Part shown: one piece after another, positions 1 through 11,459 of the stretch | Layout: every line of letters starts with the position of its first letter | How positions within the stretch are numbered: position 1 is the first letter of the stretch | Assembly (NCBI GenBank): GCA_958299035.1 | Contig: CATQJL010000112.1 | Coordinates: forward strand, 13,554,880-13,618,879 | Direction of reading: 5' to 3' | DNA length: 64,000 nucleotides | Origin: Cylicocyclus nassatus | Taxonomy: Eukaryota > Nematoda > Chromadorea > Rhabditida > Strongylidae | Notes under the pieces: model-generated | Told to the model about the DNA's origin: nothing | The model's input: only the letters and a program-made list of their open reading frames with translations | The model's database searches: none | Made by a program: the position numbers and the translations under genes

Positions 1-900
1 GGACTGATTATCTCCTTTTTTGCCTTGAAATTGCTTTCACACGTATTTTGCTTTAGAAATCTGCGTTGAGTAAGAAATTCTGCAGTTTCTCAGCTGGATC
101 GGAAGCGACGGGTTTCATCTCCCTTCTAGATGCTTTTCGACGTGATCACTAAGGAAAAAATCTGACTTTTTGCTGCTGAATCAAATCCGACATCGACTTA
201 ATCGGGAGCCTAAGCCTCAGTTTCTGCCCTAAAACCCTTTATGCATTATCATTATAACCTCACAATATTGTAAAAGCATTTTTTACACAAAAGAAAAGTG
301 TACGCCATACTCACAATTTATCACAAACCTCCCCTTCGTTTCTTTTTCGGAACTCGAGTTGTGCAGCGTAATGATGGTGTTACTCACTTTCAAAATAGCT
401 TGCCAAGTGCTACCTCACTTAGATTTTTGACAGTGATTTATTTACTGGATAGCGGATACAGCTTGTATTGTACGTTAGCACAAGATTCTCCTGAAAAATT
501 TGATCGAAGCCACAATTGGCTTTGGTGCTTCTCGCATCCAGTTTCTGTAGGGTGATTTTAGTAACTATGCTTGAGTGCTAGGATCTCTACAAAGTTGTAA
601 CCATGAAATACGGACTCCTCTTCGTAGAAACAATGCCTTTACTTTAGTTAATGCTTCTGAGGACATCTTAAATGAAGTTTGAAGGCAGAAATTTGAGCTC
701 AGGATTGCAGTAATGTCGATGTCGGATTAGTGTCGGTAGTAAAATGTCAGACTTTTCCTCAATGCTCAGGTCAAAAAGCATCCAGAAGGTGGACGAAACC
801 TCGTCGCTTCCAATCCAGTTGAGAAACTGCAGAATTACGCAGGTTTTTAGAGCGATGTGAAAGCGTTTTCAGGGCAAAAAAAGCAGATAATCAGTCCTTT
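1..900. repeat. Large foldback (inverted-repeat) element
   Basis: The first ~225 bases are the imperfect reverse complement of ~690-900. Both ends read GGACTGATTATCT followed by a T-rich stretch, and the arms share TTCTGCAGTTTCTCA and a GGAAGCGACG block. The left end coincides with the window edge, so the true terminus may lie just outside. The ~460-bp middle shows no transposase. Likely a non-autonomous foldback DNA element; family not recognised. Confidence 0.7.
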
Positions 901-1212
901 TGGAGGTATGACACAACTTGACTAAAGCAAATGTCCAACACTTTTGAATGTGTACATACCTAAAAAAAGTTCGAAAGCTAAAAAGTGCTTTAATCAGTAA
1001 AAACTCCAGGTGGACTTACAGTTCAGCTTTTTTCAAATTTTTGATTTTTTCTTGAGTAACCATACGAAAACGAGACCCGTTTTGATGACTGATAGTAGGC
1101 TGGTAAATATTGACAACAGAGTGAGTTATGGCATTTTAGTGTGGACCTATAATTTTGTCCGGCACTGTATTATAGTTGCTCCGACCCACTTGCTAGCGAC
1201 CCGTAGGGTCGC
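901..1212. other. Stretch without recognised gene
   Basis: No convincing coding signal. It ends with a short hairpin at ~1192-1214 (CTAGCGACCC, loop GTA, GGGTCGCTAG). Confidence 0.4.
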
Positions 1213-1440
1213 TAGTCTTATATATAAAGAATCGTTAACTCAATTGAAAAATCTTCAAATAGCGGGAAACCGCGGCGGGTCCTGAAGCGCGGATGCAATC
1301 TAGCGCCTTCAATTACTGTTTCACTAGTCTAATATATAAATCGTTAGCTCAATTTAAAAATCTTCCAATAGCGGGAAACAGCGGTGCGGTCCCGAAGCGC
1401 GCGAGTGCAATCTAGCACCTTTAATTACTGGTCTGCTAAT
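1213..1440. repeat. Two tandem copies of a ~113-bp interspersed repeat
   Basis: The block with core ATAGCGGGAAAC and GAAGCGCG, ending near TTAATTACTG, occurs twice head to tail (start ~1213 and ~1326). A third copy lies in the second intron of the gene at 4927-6169 (~5390-5515). Unclassified dispersed repeat. Confidence 0.7.
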
Positions 1441-3533
1441 TTGAGAAAAATATCGTGGAAGTAAATCAAAATTCTCATGATAGTGCCAATGCTCCGCTCT
1501 TTCATCTAGTAAACTTTTACGCTTTTTTCCTCTCCCTCTCCCTCTCTGAGAATTTTGTAGAACTACCATTGTCTGCCACGTCTCTTTTTTTCCCCGAAAA
1601 TTTCGCAGAATCCTGCCGACGTACATAATTTATCCTCGGATTTGTACTTTTTCCATTCACACCAGGCCAAACTCGTCGCTGCTACCACACATTTGAAGTG
1701 GATGTTTGCACTCAATGCGCTTTTTTTGCGGTCTTCGGCATGGCTGGGCGCCCTGTTCGATACATCACCGCTTTTTTTTGCCATATAGTACGACGGCGAC
1801 AAAGCTTTTATTCTTTTCAGGGTCATGATTTTGATATTTTTTCCTGGCAGTTCTAGAAGAATACGAGAATGAGAAGTGCTTGTGAAACCACAGATTTTTG
1901 TCATCGATCGTCTATTTTCTTCTTTCTTTCAATGAAATGAATGCCAAAGAAATATTTCTTGTATTGAAAAATTTATGGAGAAATAATGAAAGAAAATCCA
2001 TCTAAGCTGAATTGATCAATAAGCTAATGGAATGCAAATTCAATCTCCATCCATTTGCATCATAACCATCTCAATCATGTCTATCTTCTCTATTCGTCAG
2101 ATTTCTTCCACTCTCTCTAAGGGAGGGAAGCGGGGGGGGGGGGGAAGAAAGGACGAAAAATAGTATGGGATTCAGCGTTTATAGACATTGTTTCCATAAA
2201 TTATTGTCGGAACAGAAAAGACAATTCTTCTACTTCCGCCTTCATTCATACCCAGCCATGAACAAAATACGCAGAATGCCTTTCCATAATTTTTTTGCGT
2301 TCTCTCCCCCCCCCCCCCTCCCCAACCTCTCTTCGAACAGAACGACGAAAGAACATCTCTTCATGTCTATCAGGCAATGCAGTAAGTGCATCTCGCACAT
2401 TTTGCAGAGTTAATCCCTCGCCATTTGTTCGCTGTCGTTGCTAGAGTGCTGTTCATCGCTAGAAAAGAGGGCGAAAGAATGGAAATCATTGTTTCGAAAA
2501 TTAAAGTTGAAAACTTTTGAAATCAGTTGCTGTAATGGTTGTAAGCGCGAACTGAGCATATTGAGCGCGTCGTTTTGTAAAAGTAAATGTTTTTTTGCTA
2601 CTTTTTTAATTCTTTTTTTTGCTCAATCAATCACTGGATACCATTTCATGCACAGTGGATGTTGGTTTTCATGTTTCTCAATTTTTTCTGCATTATCTGA
2701 CTACTTATAATAGCCTATCTTTTTAACTATTAGAACTATACAGAATTTTTAGGTTTTTCTCATTATTCGATAAGTAAAAACAAGTCACTGCATAATTTTT
2801 CGCCATTCCAAACCTTAGTGGTAGATATGACGAAAATTTTTATGAGGCTATGTAGAATTTATGCGCTTAGGATCTTATTTTAAGGATATTTTTAGACAAA
2901 AGTCCAGGGTCATTTCGTTGTGCTGAAAATGCATAAGATAGTTCCATTCGAAGCAATGTTTAGCGCGGGTACATAGTAATTCTCATGCAAGTTCTTAAGG
3001 CGTAAACCAAATCGCTTTTTCAAAGGCAGCTTAAATAAACCATTTTTGGACGAAAAATTTGGCTTGAAAAACACTGGACCGTAATGTCATTCCAAGTGAA
3101 CCAATTAGCCTAAATCTAGAAAGACAATGGATTCGCTCTGACAAGTTACGGTCTGGGCTGTAGTTTGGACTTGCATATCCTCTTCTATGGATGAAATAAG
3201 TGCATGAAGGCTTAACAGTTAGTATGGACATAGGTAGTGAATCACTTGACGTATAAGCAAGCCTTTGACCCCCCCCCCCTCAGTTTTAGCGACGTTTCGT
3301 TCATTTGTTCTAGTCTCTTCAAAGCTTGTTTGAAAAGCGCAGGTCATGAGTCCCACAGCCAAACTTTGAAAAAAGTTAAGTAGATATGTGTGAAGGAATT
3401 GAAGAGTCCTCTCCTGAAGCTGAGAGGCTACGGAAAGGAGCTGTGACTGAAAATCGTGACCATTGGGAAGTTGATATACACAGAAGATTGAGTAGGGAAG
3501 ATTTTGAACAGTCACAGACAGTACAGTGGTAAT
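1441..3533. other. Gene-poor stretch with homopolymer tracts
   Basis: No supported gene. Long homopolymers occur: G run ~2131-2144, C run ~2306-2317, C run ~3269-3279. Open frames here are short, low-complexity or cross the homopolymers, and I do not call them genes. Confidence 0.4.
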
Positions 3534-3948
3534 CAAGGTCCGGCACAGTTGATCCGGAGTCAAATTGCACGTTTCTAGGGTAAAAGCAATCGGGGTATCG
3601 TTCTTGTAAGGTCGTGGGAGGACCCCCCCCCCCCCCAAAAAACAACGACAAACATACCAGATTTTATGAGTTGAACGCGTTCTTTTGCAAGCGCACAATT
3701 CTAAACGCAAGTACTGAGCACTAAATCGCTACCATACTCAATAATAAAGCCTGTAATCAACTCAAAATATGTTTTTTTCGCTCTTTTGTTATATTAGATA
3801 AAAATACGCTTTGTTCGCTTTTTTACTGTTATGTTGATTGAATAAAGGTTTCAGTTATTCTGACGTCAAAGGGAACTTCTTAAAATTTCACAAAGTCATG
3901 GGGACCTCGTTTCCAAAAATGCTCCAAACCAAAACGTGCCGAACCCTG
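3534..3948. mobile_element. Old, internally shortened copy of a hAT-like element
   Basis: Ends read CAAGGTCCGGCA and TGCCGAACCCTG, close to the CAGGGCCCGGCA terminal repeats of the intact copy at 30591-31453. Shared interior includes GGGGTATCG/GGGGATATCG near the left and a CATGGGGAC block near the right. Flanking 8-mers GTGGTAAT and GTTGCAAT match at 6 of 8, consistent with a decayed 8-bp duplication. The interior holds a C run at ~3623-3636. No transposase. Confidence 0.6.
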
Positions 3949-4395
3949 GTTGCAATATTTCCCGCACAACTGCACAAACAAACTTCTTCAGTCATGCGTT
4001 TTGGAACAGAAATTACCTCACGTGTTTGAATTTCAATACATGTCCTTCTAAAGTACTGAACTTTTAAATAATCGCTATTGAAAACGATAGATGATGGATA
4101 TGTGACGACATTGCGCACGACACTGTCATGCGCATATCCTCTTTCAGCGGATATCCAAACCAAACATAGTTTTCTGTTTGTTGGAAATGTTTGATTCATT
4201 CAGTTCCATGGTCAGCTTGATTTGCTTTGCAGTTGTATCCCCAGAGTCTGCCTTTTGCCTTTGTTTTTTTTGTGCAGTATGAAAAAATCACAAGAATATC
4301 ACAAATTCATTACAAGAAATTTCACGGTCTAGTTAGAGTGATTCGTACAAAATTCTCCGTACGGGTGAAGCAGATTTCCGCATTTTTCTTATAAT

Positions 4396-4656
4396 CTGTT
4401 CTCTGACTGGGAGACGCGAACACGCTTTGCGTACATTTCATTAACAAGTTCACGAGTGAGTTTTAACGCGTTTTGGTTGATATAATGTTAGAATTCGTGG
4501 AAGAACATGTTTAAGCTCGTTAAACCACGCTGGCTTCAACACGCTCTTTCACGAATTCTTGGTAGTAATCAATTAAAACGCGTTAGAACTCATTCATAAA
4601 CTTGTTGATCAAAAGTACGCAAAGCTTGCTCGCATCTCTTATTGTTAGTCAGAAAA
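4396..4656. repeat. Palindromic MITE-like element
   Basis: Arms of ~100 bp at 4396-4497 and ~4550-4656 are imperfect reverse complements. Shared blocks are CTTTGCGTAC, AACGCGTT and GAATTCGTG. It lies upstream of the membrane-protein gene, so it could affect its promoter region (inference). Confidence 0.6.
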
Positions 4657-4916
4657 TGAATGACACGTGAAGGGCTAGAGGAAAAAATTCTGAACTAAAG
4701 TTGGAAAGATTTTATGATCACAGGATCTAGTGTGAAATTTCGGCGCTCTTAGCAGAGAATACTTACATTTTTTGTTGAATTTTAGCTACGAGATAATTTT
4801 TCTTTCTCGCTCATACAAGTGTCATCTGAATTCGTCATAGATTTTTTCTCATCCGACAGTCCGCTTTTCGTGCTTCAAATTTTGAAATGCTCCTATTTTC
4901 TAATAACTCATTTTTT

Positions 4917-4919
4917 CAG
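4917..4919 (+). promoter_or_regulatory. 3' splice site just before the start codon (possible trans-splice acceptor)
   Basis: A T run followed by CAG ends at 4919, seven bases before the ATG at 4927. In nematodes an acceptor this close to the start codon is the usual place for spliced-leader addition. An upstream cis-spliced UTR exon is the alternative. Confidence 0.5.
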
Positions 4920-4926
4920 AAGAAAT

Positions 4927-6169
4927 ATGCGTGTGTGCTTTGCCAGTGTCCCCCTTGTTATCCTTTTCTTCATTGCCTTCTTCTCTACACCTTGCTCAGC
5001 CGATGAAGATCTGGTCGAAACCTTCAAAAACATCGATGTCTTCAAGTTGAGGTACGAAAGCGGGACTCTCAGACGTAACCTTTGATTCAACTGGCCTGGC
5101 TGCTGAAAGGCGGGGCTTTGTGACCTAATTAAGCTCGCGCGCGACCGCGACGCAGTCTGCGTCTCTCCCGCGCGCGGCCCCGCCTTCCATCCGCCAAGCC
5201 AGTTGAATCAAAGGGTACATTTTATTAAACAGCCATTTCAGATCGTCAGCAGGCGCATGTCCGTTGTTGGTTGTAGGACAGGTTTGCCCTCAGGAGAATC
5301 CGTTGTACTACTTCAAATGCTGCGGTGATTTGAATGCATCGTGCTGCTTCCGATTGCAGGTAAATAACGGAAATGGAGAAAATATTTCAAATCTAATACG
5401 TAAAGAATCGTAGCGTCGATTGAAAAAACATCAGGTAGCGGGAACCGCAATGTGGTCCCGAAGCGCGCGGATGCTCTAGCACCTTTAAGATTATTTGGTT
5501 CACTAGTAGTTATAATAAACAGTACAGTTACCAAAATTTTTCCAGCACATAAAAGTATCTGAATACCCAGACAGTGAAAAATCATAGCTAGCGGATCGAA
5601 AAAAAAGAAAACATAGATTTTTCATTGTTTACATAAAAAGTCAGCGCCATACAAAGTACCCAACTTCAAAAAATTGTTTGAAAATAAAAATCCCAGTAAA
5701 AAAACATTGCTTTTACTTGCGTAAATATTATTATTGGGTAGCAGTAAAAGTCTTAGAAAATGTCACATCTCCTATAAAAATTGTATCCGAAGGGTTTCGG
5801 TTTGCTTTGTCTAGAATAAAAAAAGTTTTCGAAAAGGATCCTGTTGTTTTAGAATTAGAGTAAACATTTTGCAGTCATTCTAGGTTACTCTTTCTCGTGA
5901 ACCCTTTGCAGCTTATTTTCAGAACTATGGTACGTTTTTCGCATATTTATGCTCTAATATAAATTGGATGAATTTGATGTAGGGTATAATACATCCTGAA
6001 CTTTCAAGAAAACAAAAATTTTTTTAAGACACCCTTCTTTTGCTCGTTCAGATCTAGCTCCATCTAACAATTATTTTAGGATTGGGTACTTGTGTTGCTA
6101 CTCGTCTTGGCGATCTCCATCGTTCTCAGCATCATCGTCAACTTCATCCGATGTTTGTGCTGTTACTAA
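4927..6169 (+). CDS. Small single-pass membrane protein with six ectodomain cysteines (Shisa/STMC6-like)
   Basis: Three coding exons: 4927-5051, 5242-5359 and 6080-6169, all with GT/AG borders (AG|GTACGA, TTTCAG|, CAG|GTAAAT, TTTTAG|) and matching phases. The product is 110 residues. Residues 1-~25 are a signal peptide (VPLVILFFIAFF core, likely cleavage after CSA). The ectodomain carries six cysteines: two single ones, a CC in YYFKCCGD and a CC in ASCCF. A membrane segment (~83-105, starting DWVLVLLLVLA) follows, then a short tail ending RCLCCY. Signal peptide, cysteine-paired ectodomain and one helix fit the STMC6/Shisa-like adaptor class; this assignment is by pattern only. Intron 1 carries a MITE and intron 2 (720 bp) a dispersed-repeat copy. 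The gene appears intact. Confidence 0.75.
5078..5214. mobile_element. 137-bp palindromic MITE in intron 1
   Basis: Terminal inverted repeats CCTTTGATTCAACTGGC / GCCAGTTGAATCAAAGG, with a GC-rich middle containing CGCGCGCG-type runs. Flanked by GTA on both sides (5075-5077 and 5215-5217), consistent with a 3-bp target duplication. It makes up most of the 190-bp intron. Confidence 0.75.
5390..5515. repeat. Dispersed-repeat copy in intron 2
   Basis: Same repeat as 1213-1440: TAGCGGGAACCGC, GGTCCCGAAGCGCGCG and CTAGCACCTTTAA recur in the same order. Confidence 0.65.
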
Positions 6170-6551
6170 TCGATGTATTGATCATCACCAATCGATATAT
6201 CGATCATATGTGCCGGTCATTCTCGTCAGCTAGGAAATGTCGCCATTTCTATCTGACGTCGTCTGTATTTATGTAGAGCATTCCCGACGACATCGATGTC
6301 ATTGTAACCTCTCTCGTATTTCTAACAAAATTCGCGCATTTTTCCATTTTTTCGTGTTTTTCTGCATAATCTGTTTTTTCAATCACTTGTACTTGCTCAG
6401 TCGCCATACTTGCCTTGAAGAGTGAAATGTTGAGAGATGTGATGAGTGGTATGTGTATTTGTGTGCGTATGATGCATGAATGAAATCATGTTCTTTATGC
6501 TGGTGAATTTTTTTTTCGTAAAAATAAATATGATTTGCGGAGTGGTTCCAG

Positions 6552-6708
6552 TCAGATAATGTGATTTGGCTTCGAATCGAATATGGTTCGATTCATTGCA
6601 TAAATTCAAAAGTGGAGCGCAGGGAAATTTTAGAACTTACATCGGCACCTGAAAGTTGAAGAAATTTCCGGAGAACCAACTTGCCATCGGTGTTATGTCG
6701 TAAATAAC
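6552..6708 (-). pseudogene. Decayed partial duplicate of the two last exons of the 57-kb gene
   Basis: On the minus strand, 6708-6641 matches exon 57021-56953, and 6599-6552 matches the terminal exon 56896-56843. The flanking intron and 3' sequence also match, including AAAAATAAAT and a TTTGGCTTCG block. Two lesions are visible against the 57-kb copy: a 1-nt deletion inside the first exon (68 instead of 69 nt, at CACCGATGG versus CACCAGATGG) and loss of the acceptor (TTAT where the other has TTAG). Only the 3' end was duplicated. Confidence 0.6.
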
Positions 6709-7101
6709 CTATAGAATTGGCTTATAGTTTTTTTTTTTGTGAATCGAATTATGAAGGCCAAGAGGCTCGGCACAAGCTGGCACCAGGAAAATTTCAAAAC
6801 GAAGTCCCGTTTGATTTTGAAAATTTCGTACGAAGTCCCTTCGACCTGTTTTGAAGACGCGTCATTAATTTTAGATTATGTGAAAGCATGTAGTAGTAGT
6901 TTTTTCATGCAGGCTGATTCCAAGAAACAACTTTTTATAGATTTCTGAGTTTTTTGAATGGTTGGATCACATGTTGAGAAGCAGAAAGCCAATTTTTCGA
7001 CTGTGAAGCAGACCGAGTAATTTTCAGATGGCTATAAAACGCTGAAAAGAAAACATTATGAAATTGTTTCCTCTGTATGTAAACTCTCACGGTGTATATA
7101 C

Positions 7102-7300
7102 TGTTGTGCAGCCGCACAAGAAACCTATGCTCGAGGAAAATGAACGAATATATTGATCTCTTGTTTATGATATGTGATATAGTTGTGTGGACTATATAAA
7201 GGCATTCCTTAGTAAGTATACTTCATTCTTAGTTCCTTGTCGTCAAGTGAAGGACTCGGTCTCCAATCGTCTTCCTACACACGCCATGGCAAACACAACA
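7102..7300 (+). repeat. 5' LTR of the 1.7-kb element
   Basis: 199 bp, TG...CA bounded, with a TATATAAA-type box (ACTATATAAAGG at ~7190) that may be the LTR promoter. It differs from the 3' LTR by a handful of substitutions and a few small indels, so the insertion is not brand new. Confidence 0.85.
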
Positions 7301-7302
7301 AC

Positions 7303-7320
7303 TGGCGATCAGGATCCGAA
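7303..7320 (+). other. Putative primer-binding site
   Basis: Starts TGGCGATCAGG two bases after the 5' LTR. The TGG start complements a tRNA CCA end. I could not assign the tRNA. Confidence 0.5.
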
Positions 7321-7395
7321 CTCAAGCACGGACACGAAAGCGTCCACTTCCTAATGAAGCAAATCATTTAACTGTGGAAGTATAATCGAGAACCC

Positions 7396-8601
7396 ATGAC
7401 CGAATTGACGAAGCAAGAATTCATCGAAGAGTACAAGGACTACTTGGAACTGCAGAATCACATACAGATGATCGGCAAAGCCAAGGTTCCTCAAGTCAGC
7501 GTGAATCAGATGAATGAGAACCCACAAGTCAACGCGATGCAGCGAGACGAGAAGGGGAGCCATTCATCGCTCACAAGCCCAGAACACATCTTTGCATGAA
7601 CTGGGGAGCGAAGACCCATAGGACCAGGAAGCGCGAGGAGCCGATCACTGCATGCAAGAAATTCTGTCCGCGTAAACTATTTGTCGATGAAGCCAAGGAC
7701 ATCCATCCTGTCGTCATCTCATCGCCTAAAGAAACGAAGTCGTACTGCAATGAGAAAAGCAACAGCGCGAGTATGGAATTGCGATCTGACTGTGGAGCTG
7801 AAGATCGCGACACATGGATCGAGACTGGCCGACCCAAGCTAAAGAACCCGAAACGTAATCTGACTCCTGCCAATGGAACCAGCATTACATGCCATGGACA
7901 ATGCACACGTGAGCATGCGCTAAATGACATCGCCTTGAATGGTACCACAAATTTACTTGCTGGACCAGCTCTACTTGAAATGCAATGGAACCAGAGCGAC
8001 TGTGCCTTTCACAGTGATATCGACTATCACAATTTGAAAGCAGTGACCGCCACGAACGATACACTTGACAAGAAGCAGACTCACCTGACAACATAGTTCG
8101 CAGAAGTGTTTCAACCCAAATCAGAAGACGGCACGAGCAACGGCTGCCTTTGTGCTCGGAAAAGAGGATGCGAGCAAGATATTCGGCAAAACCCTTTCAA
8201 AGTCCAGCCAATTTGGAAATGCGGTACCTGTTTCTTATGATATTACTCAATTCAGAACAGCCGAAATCCGCGATTCTGGAAAAGACAGACAAGTTCGATT
8301 TACTTGCCATCAGCAGTTCAATAAACAAACCAAAAGAATCGTCGACAACTTGCAGTGCCTAGTTTTTAAGCCGAAAAGGGACGAGACGTTAGCCGAGGCA
8401 ATGCAAAAGTTCCTCATGCACTGTTGCGATATATCAAGCCCAACTTTGGATGACTGCTCCTTTGGTGAAATGTTCACTGAATACGAAGTTCATATTGCTC
8501 CAGGTCCACTGGACGATAAACATAAAGTGCAACGTAAGAAGATGAAGTATCAACTCAGTTCTCAGCGCAAAAAGGACCCACCGCTTCACTTAAAAGGGAG
8601 G
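7396..8601 (+). pseudogene. Internal open frames of the 1.7-kb LTR element (gag-like remnant?)
   Basis: Three open frames follow one another: 7396-7599, 7596-8096 (overlapping the first by ATGA) and 8152 to the 3' LTR. The first starts MTELTKQEFIEEYKDYL and is charged and helical in character. The third has FVLGKEDASKIFGK-like sequence. None carries a zinc knuckle, protease DSG/DTG, YXDD box or integrase motif. They may be remains of gag or of unrelated captured sequence; frames shift between them. Confidence 0.4.
8590..8601 (+). other. Polypurine tract
   Basis: TTAAAAGGGAGG lies directly before the 3' LTR start TGTTG; expected plus-strand primer of an LTR retroelement. Confidence 0.7.
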
Positions 8602-8796
8602 TGTTGTGCAGCCGCACAAGAAACCTATGCTCGAGAAAAATGAACGAATATATTGATCTGTTGTTTATGATATGTGATATAATTGTGTGCACTATATATA
8701 GGCATTCCTTAGTAAGTTTCATTTTTAGTTCCTTGTTGTCAAGTAAAGGACTCGGTCTCCAATCGTCTTTCTACACACGCCATGGCAAACACAACA
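8602..8796 (+). repeat. 3' LTR of the 1.7-kb element
   Basis: 195 bp, same ends as the 5' LTR, followed by the TATAC duplication. Confidence 0.85.
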
Positions 8797-8829
8797 TATA
8801 CGTTTCATGTAAAAAGGTATGAAAATATG

Positions 8830-9230
8830 TGAGCAAAGTGTCGGTGCCAGCTCAGCTGGCACCGAGCTGGCACGGTGCCAGATAATTCAGAAAAAAGTTC
8901 AGCACAGCTTCCATTCACATAAGTTTTCATAAATTCTTGGGCCATAGTTCGGCTCCCCCAACGCACACGCACACACCAAATTCGGTGTAATACTACTGCG
9001 TTTTGGCTGAAAACAACGCCTTTGTTTGTTTGATGGGCAGCATGCCGGTGGCATGCCGGCGGCTCTTCTCCGCCCCGGACCCCGAAAAAACGATATCTCC
9101 TTTGCTTTCGCCCTAAAAACGATATCCAGCTTGACCCGGTGCCAGGTGTGCCGAGCTCTAAGGCCAAGATATGGATCAAACTCAATCCTGTCAAACTAGC
9201 CCTATCTTTGATCCTCATGCAAATTCTCTT
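8830..9230. repeat. Unclassified repeat with GGTGCCAG hairpins
   Basis: The left end holds GGTGCCAGCT-C-AGCTGGCACC, a near-perfect 21-bp palindrome. The right end holds GGTGCCAGGTGTGCCGAG. A related GGCTCGGCACAAGCTGG block sits at ~6767. Probably an old TIR element; limits uncertain. Confidence 0.35.
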
Positions 9231-9732
9231 AAAGTGCTTTTATGCGAATCCGTACCATCAAATATGTAATTTGGAAATATCCCAGCAAGAGGTCTAGCTC
9301 CATTTATATTGGAGGAAACATTCCAAAAATTTAGCCAATCTTTTGCTCCTTGAATTTTTATTCAAACTGCTATCAATTTTCTTTCTTCATATCATTCATA
9401 TTGGATTAGATAGGCTTGATTTTCGTCATTTTTCTCAATACGAAAAAAGGAAAATTTCTTGCTAAGTTCTTCTGTCCCATTGAAAAGGCGTGAATCCTTT
9501 TTTTACCTTCGTAAGAGAAATGCTATAAGGAAAAACATTATGAATATACGCTTAGAAATGCTATGTGCATGTCGGATTCATCAGAGAAAAAGTTTGCAGA
9601 TAGATTAATTTTTGCATTTCGCGGTCACTTTGCCTAACTTCATCCAAAGGTTTTCGAATATTTCTGCTGGAACAGCCGTTGGATGGCGGAGACCAGTGAA
9701 CTGTCCTTTGTAATTCCCCTTCGCTCGTCCAG
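9231..9732. other. Stretch without recognised gene
   Basis: AT-rich, no splice-bounded frame I trust. It could be an intron or flank of the exon-like segment that follows. Confidence 0.35.
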
Positions 9733-9974
9733 GGCTCTAACGGATTTGTCCATTACGAGTTAGTCTGGTCAAACAAGGCCTGGCAGCTTATGCCTTCCAA
9801 TTGCGTATAGGTAAGAGAACAGGATTTCGGTACAATAGCAGCCACTTTCTGGAGAAGGAGAACGACCTGTACATTCCAGCAAAGAACGATGTGATAACAC
9901 CAAAATGTAACAGATATTATCATGCTTTCTTTTTGGTTACTTTTGGCACATTCCTGTGCATATCGAGTGAGTAG
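9733..9974 (+). CDS. Exon-like segment, product unknown
   Basis: After a CGTCCAG acceptor-like site, one frame reads HYELVWSNKAWQLMPSN before a TAG at 9808-9810. A second, overlapping frame (9741-9974) is open for 77 codons and includes RTGFRYNSSHFLEKEND. A GTAAGAG donor-like site sits at 9811, and AATAAA-like signals follow 9974. Two frames both look protein-like, so this could be a frameshifted or terminal exon. I do not recognise the product. Confidence 0.22.
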
Positions 9975-10029
9975 ATAAATAAATGAATAATAAAATTAAA
10001 AATTTGGAGATGGAATTGTTTTATTTTTT

Positions 10030-11140
10030 AGAATCCATTCTTCCGTTTGACTTCATGTTCATTTTTAGGCTATAATGTGGTTAGGGTAGACCCAGTATTC
10101 TCGTTTCCATGTAATAATTTAAGGGCAAGCAGAGTTCTTGATGAATTCGCGAAAATTAGTCCTATTATTACGAAACTTGTTGAGGTCGTCCCATAGGTCT
10201 TCTCAGTTTCGAACATTTGAACTGATATTTCGCAAGACTGGGGCGAAGCCTGCAAATCTGTGGCAGTATATATGAGTGAAAAAGCTATATAATAACATAT
10301 ATGCTAGGAATAGAGAATTGCTACAGGCAAATGGAAAAACAGACAGAGCCGCTACGGGCAAAGTTTAGGAAATCAGCTCATTATTTTCAAGCACATTCGA
10401 AGTCCTGTTTTCATGAATCCTTAGCATGTATCGTGGTTCAATTTCTTTTGTGCCGTACAAGTTTGAGATTGGTTTTTATTTCTTCCAATCGCGGGTCTGA
10501 ATGGTTCTATGTATTATCCGCAACTCAACGTCTCCTCCACTCTGCTAGTTCTTGATCTTCTCACATTGCCGCTATTAAATAAAATGCCAGTTTACACCAC
10601 ATATTGGAAGACCGCTATACTCGAGTAGTCTCCATCGCAAATAAGGAGGCGAGGCGCAGCATACAAGTGCATTATAATAGAAGCTAGCAAGAACTCATGC
10701 TTGGCCTTAAAGGCACCGTCCACCCAAAATCTCGAATTCAATGTTTTTGTCGCCTTCAGGTCTTCTGAAAGCCCTGATTCCGAATATGATTTCGAAAATC
10801 CGCGAAACCCCCCAAAAATCCCTGTTTTGAGAACCCTCTGCAACAAGCGCAGGCGATATAAAGCATAAAGCATGGGAGTGGGCGGGGCGACCATGGTCGC
10901 CCCGCCTACTTTGCTACTTCCGGAGAGGATTTCTCGCTCCAAAAGCAGTCTTTTGCGGCGAAGTTTGGGGGTTTCCCTAGTGTGGGGCCCACACTAGTAT
11001 GCCATCATAATCTCGCCAACCTCCATTTTGGGTGGACGTTGCCCTTACATTATTACATAAAAAGTAAATATTGAGTCTACCTAATCACATTCATAGCCTA
11101 AGAATAAAAAACCATGAAGTGAAACGGAAGAATAGATTAT
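10030..11140. repeat. Inverted-repeat pair enclosing a TTAA MITE
   Basis: 10030-10125 and 11045-11140 are imperfect reverse complements, sharing CTTCCGTTT, CTTCATG, TTAGGCTAT and ATGTAATAAT blocks. A minus-strand exon-like frame (WDDLNKFRNNRTNFREF) lies at ~10195-10121 but has no confirmed partner exon. Confidence 0.5.
10711..11044. mobile_element. 334-bp MITE of the TTAA / AGGCA-CGTCC family
   Basis: Left end AGGCACCGTCCACCCAAA after TTAA; right end TTTGGGTGGACGTTGCCC before TTAC. It contains a perfect 26-bp palindrome centred on GGGGCGACC-ATGG-TCGCCCC (~10877-10902). Its left terminus matches the 55991-56338 element. Confidence 0.6.
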
Positions 11141-11459
11141 AAAGAGTAAAATAATCTCGTCTCGGTGGTGTAGAATTACGGATGACACTTGGAAACAAGG
11201 CCTGCGAGGGAGACAAAAGGCGTCGAAACGTAAGGCCGTGATTAGAAGAAATAAGGACTACTTCCCAATCTGTACGACACAAGGGAAATTTTTACTTTGA
11301 CTCATCAATTTCTTTATTAGCCATCAGAAAGATGCAACAAGTGCATGTAGGAGACATGCATGAGGGAGTGGGAAATTCGCAGAGTTGTTTTGAACTAAAA
11401 TAAGATTATCTTCGTTTTTTTTTCGGGAATTCAGGAGCTTCATTTAATGACAGAAGCTG

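Larger units (their letters stand above)
7102..8796 (+). mobile_element. Non-autonomous LTR retrotransposon, 1.7 kb
   Basis: Two ~195-199 bp direct repeats bound the element, each starting TGTTGTGCAGCC and ending CAAACACAACA. The flanks are identical: TATAC at 7097-7101 and TATAC at 8797-8801, a perfect 5-bp duplication. The internal 1.3 kb has a primer-binding-like site next to the 5' LTR and a polypurine tract next to the 3' LTR. Its three open frames show no reverse transcriptase, RNase H or integrase. It therefore depends on an autonomous relative. The polypurine tract and short LTRs are Ty3/gypsy-like, but the superfamily cannot be proven without pol. Confidence 0.88.
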
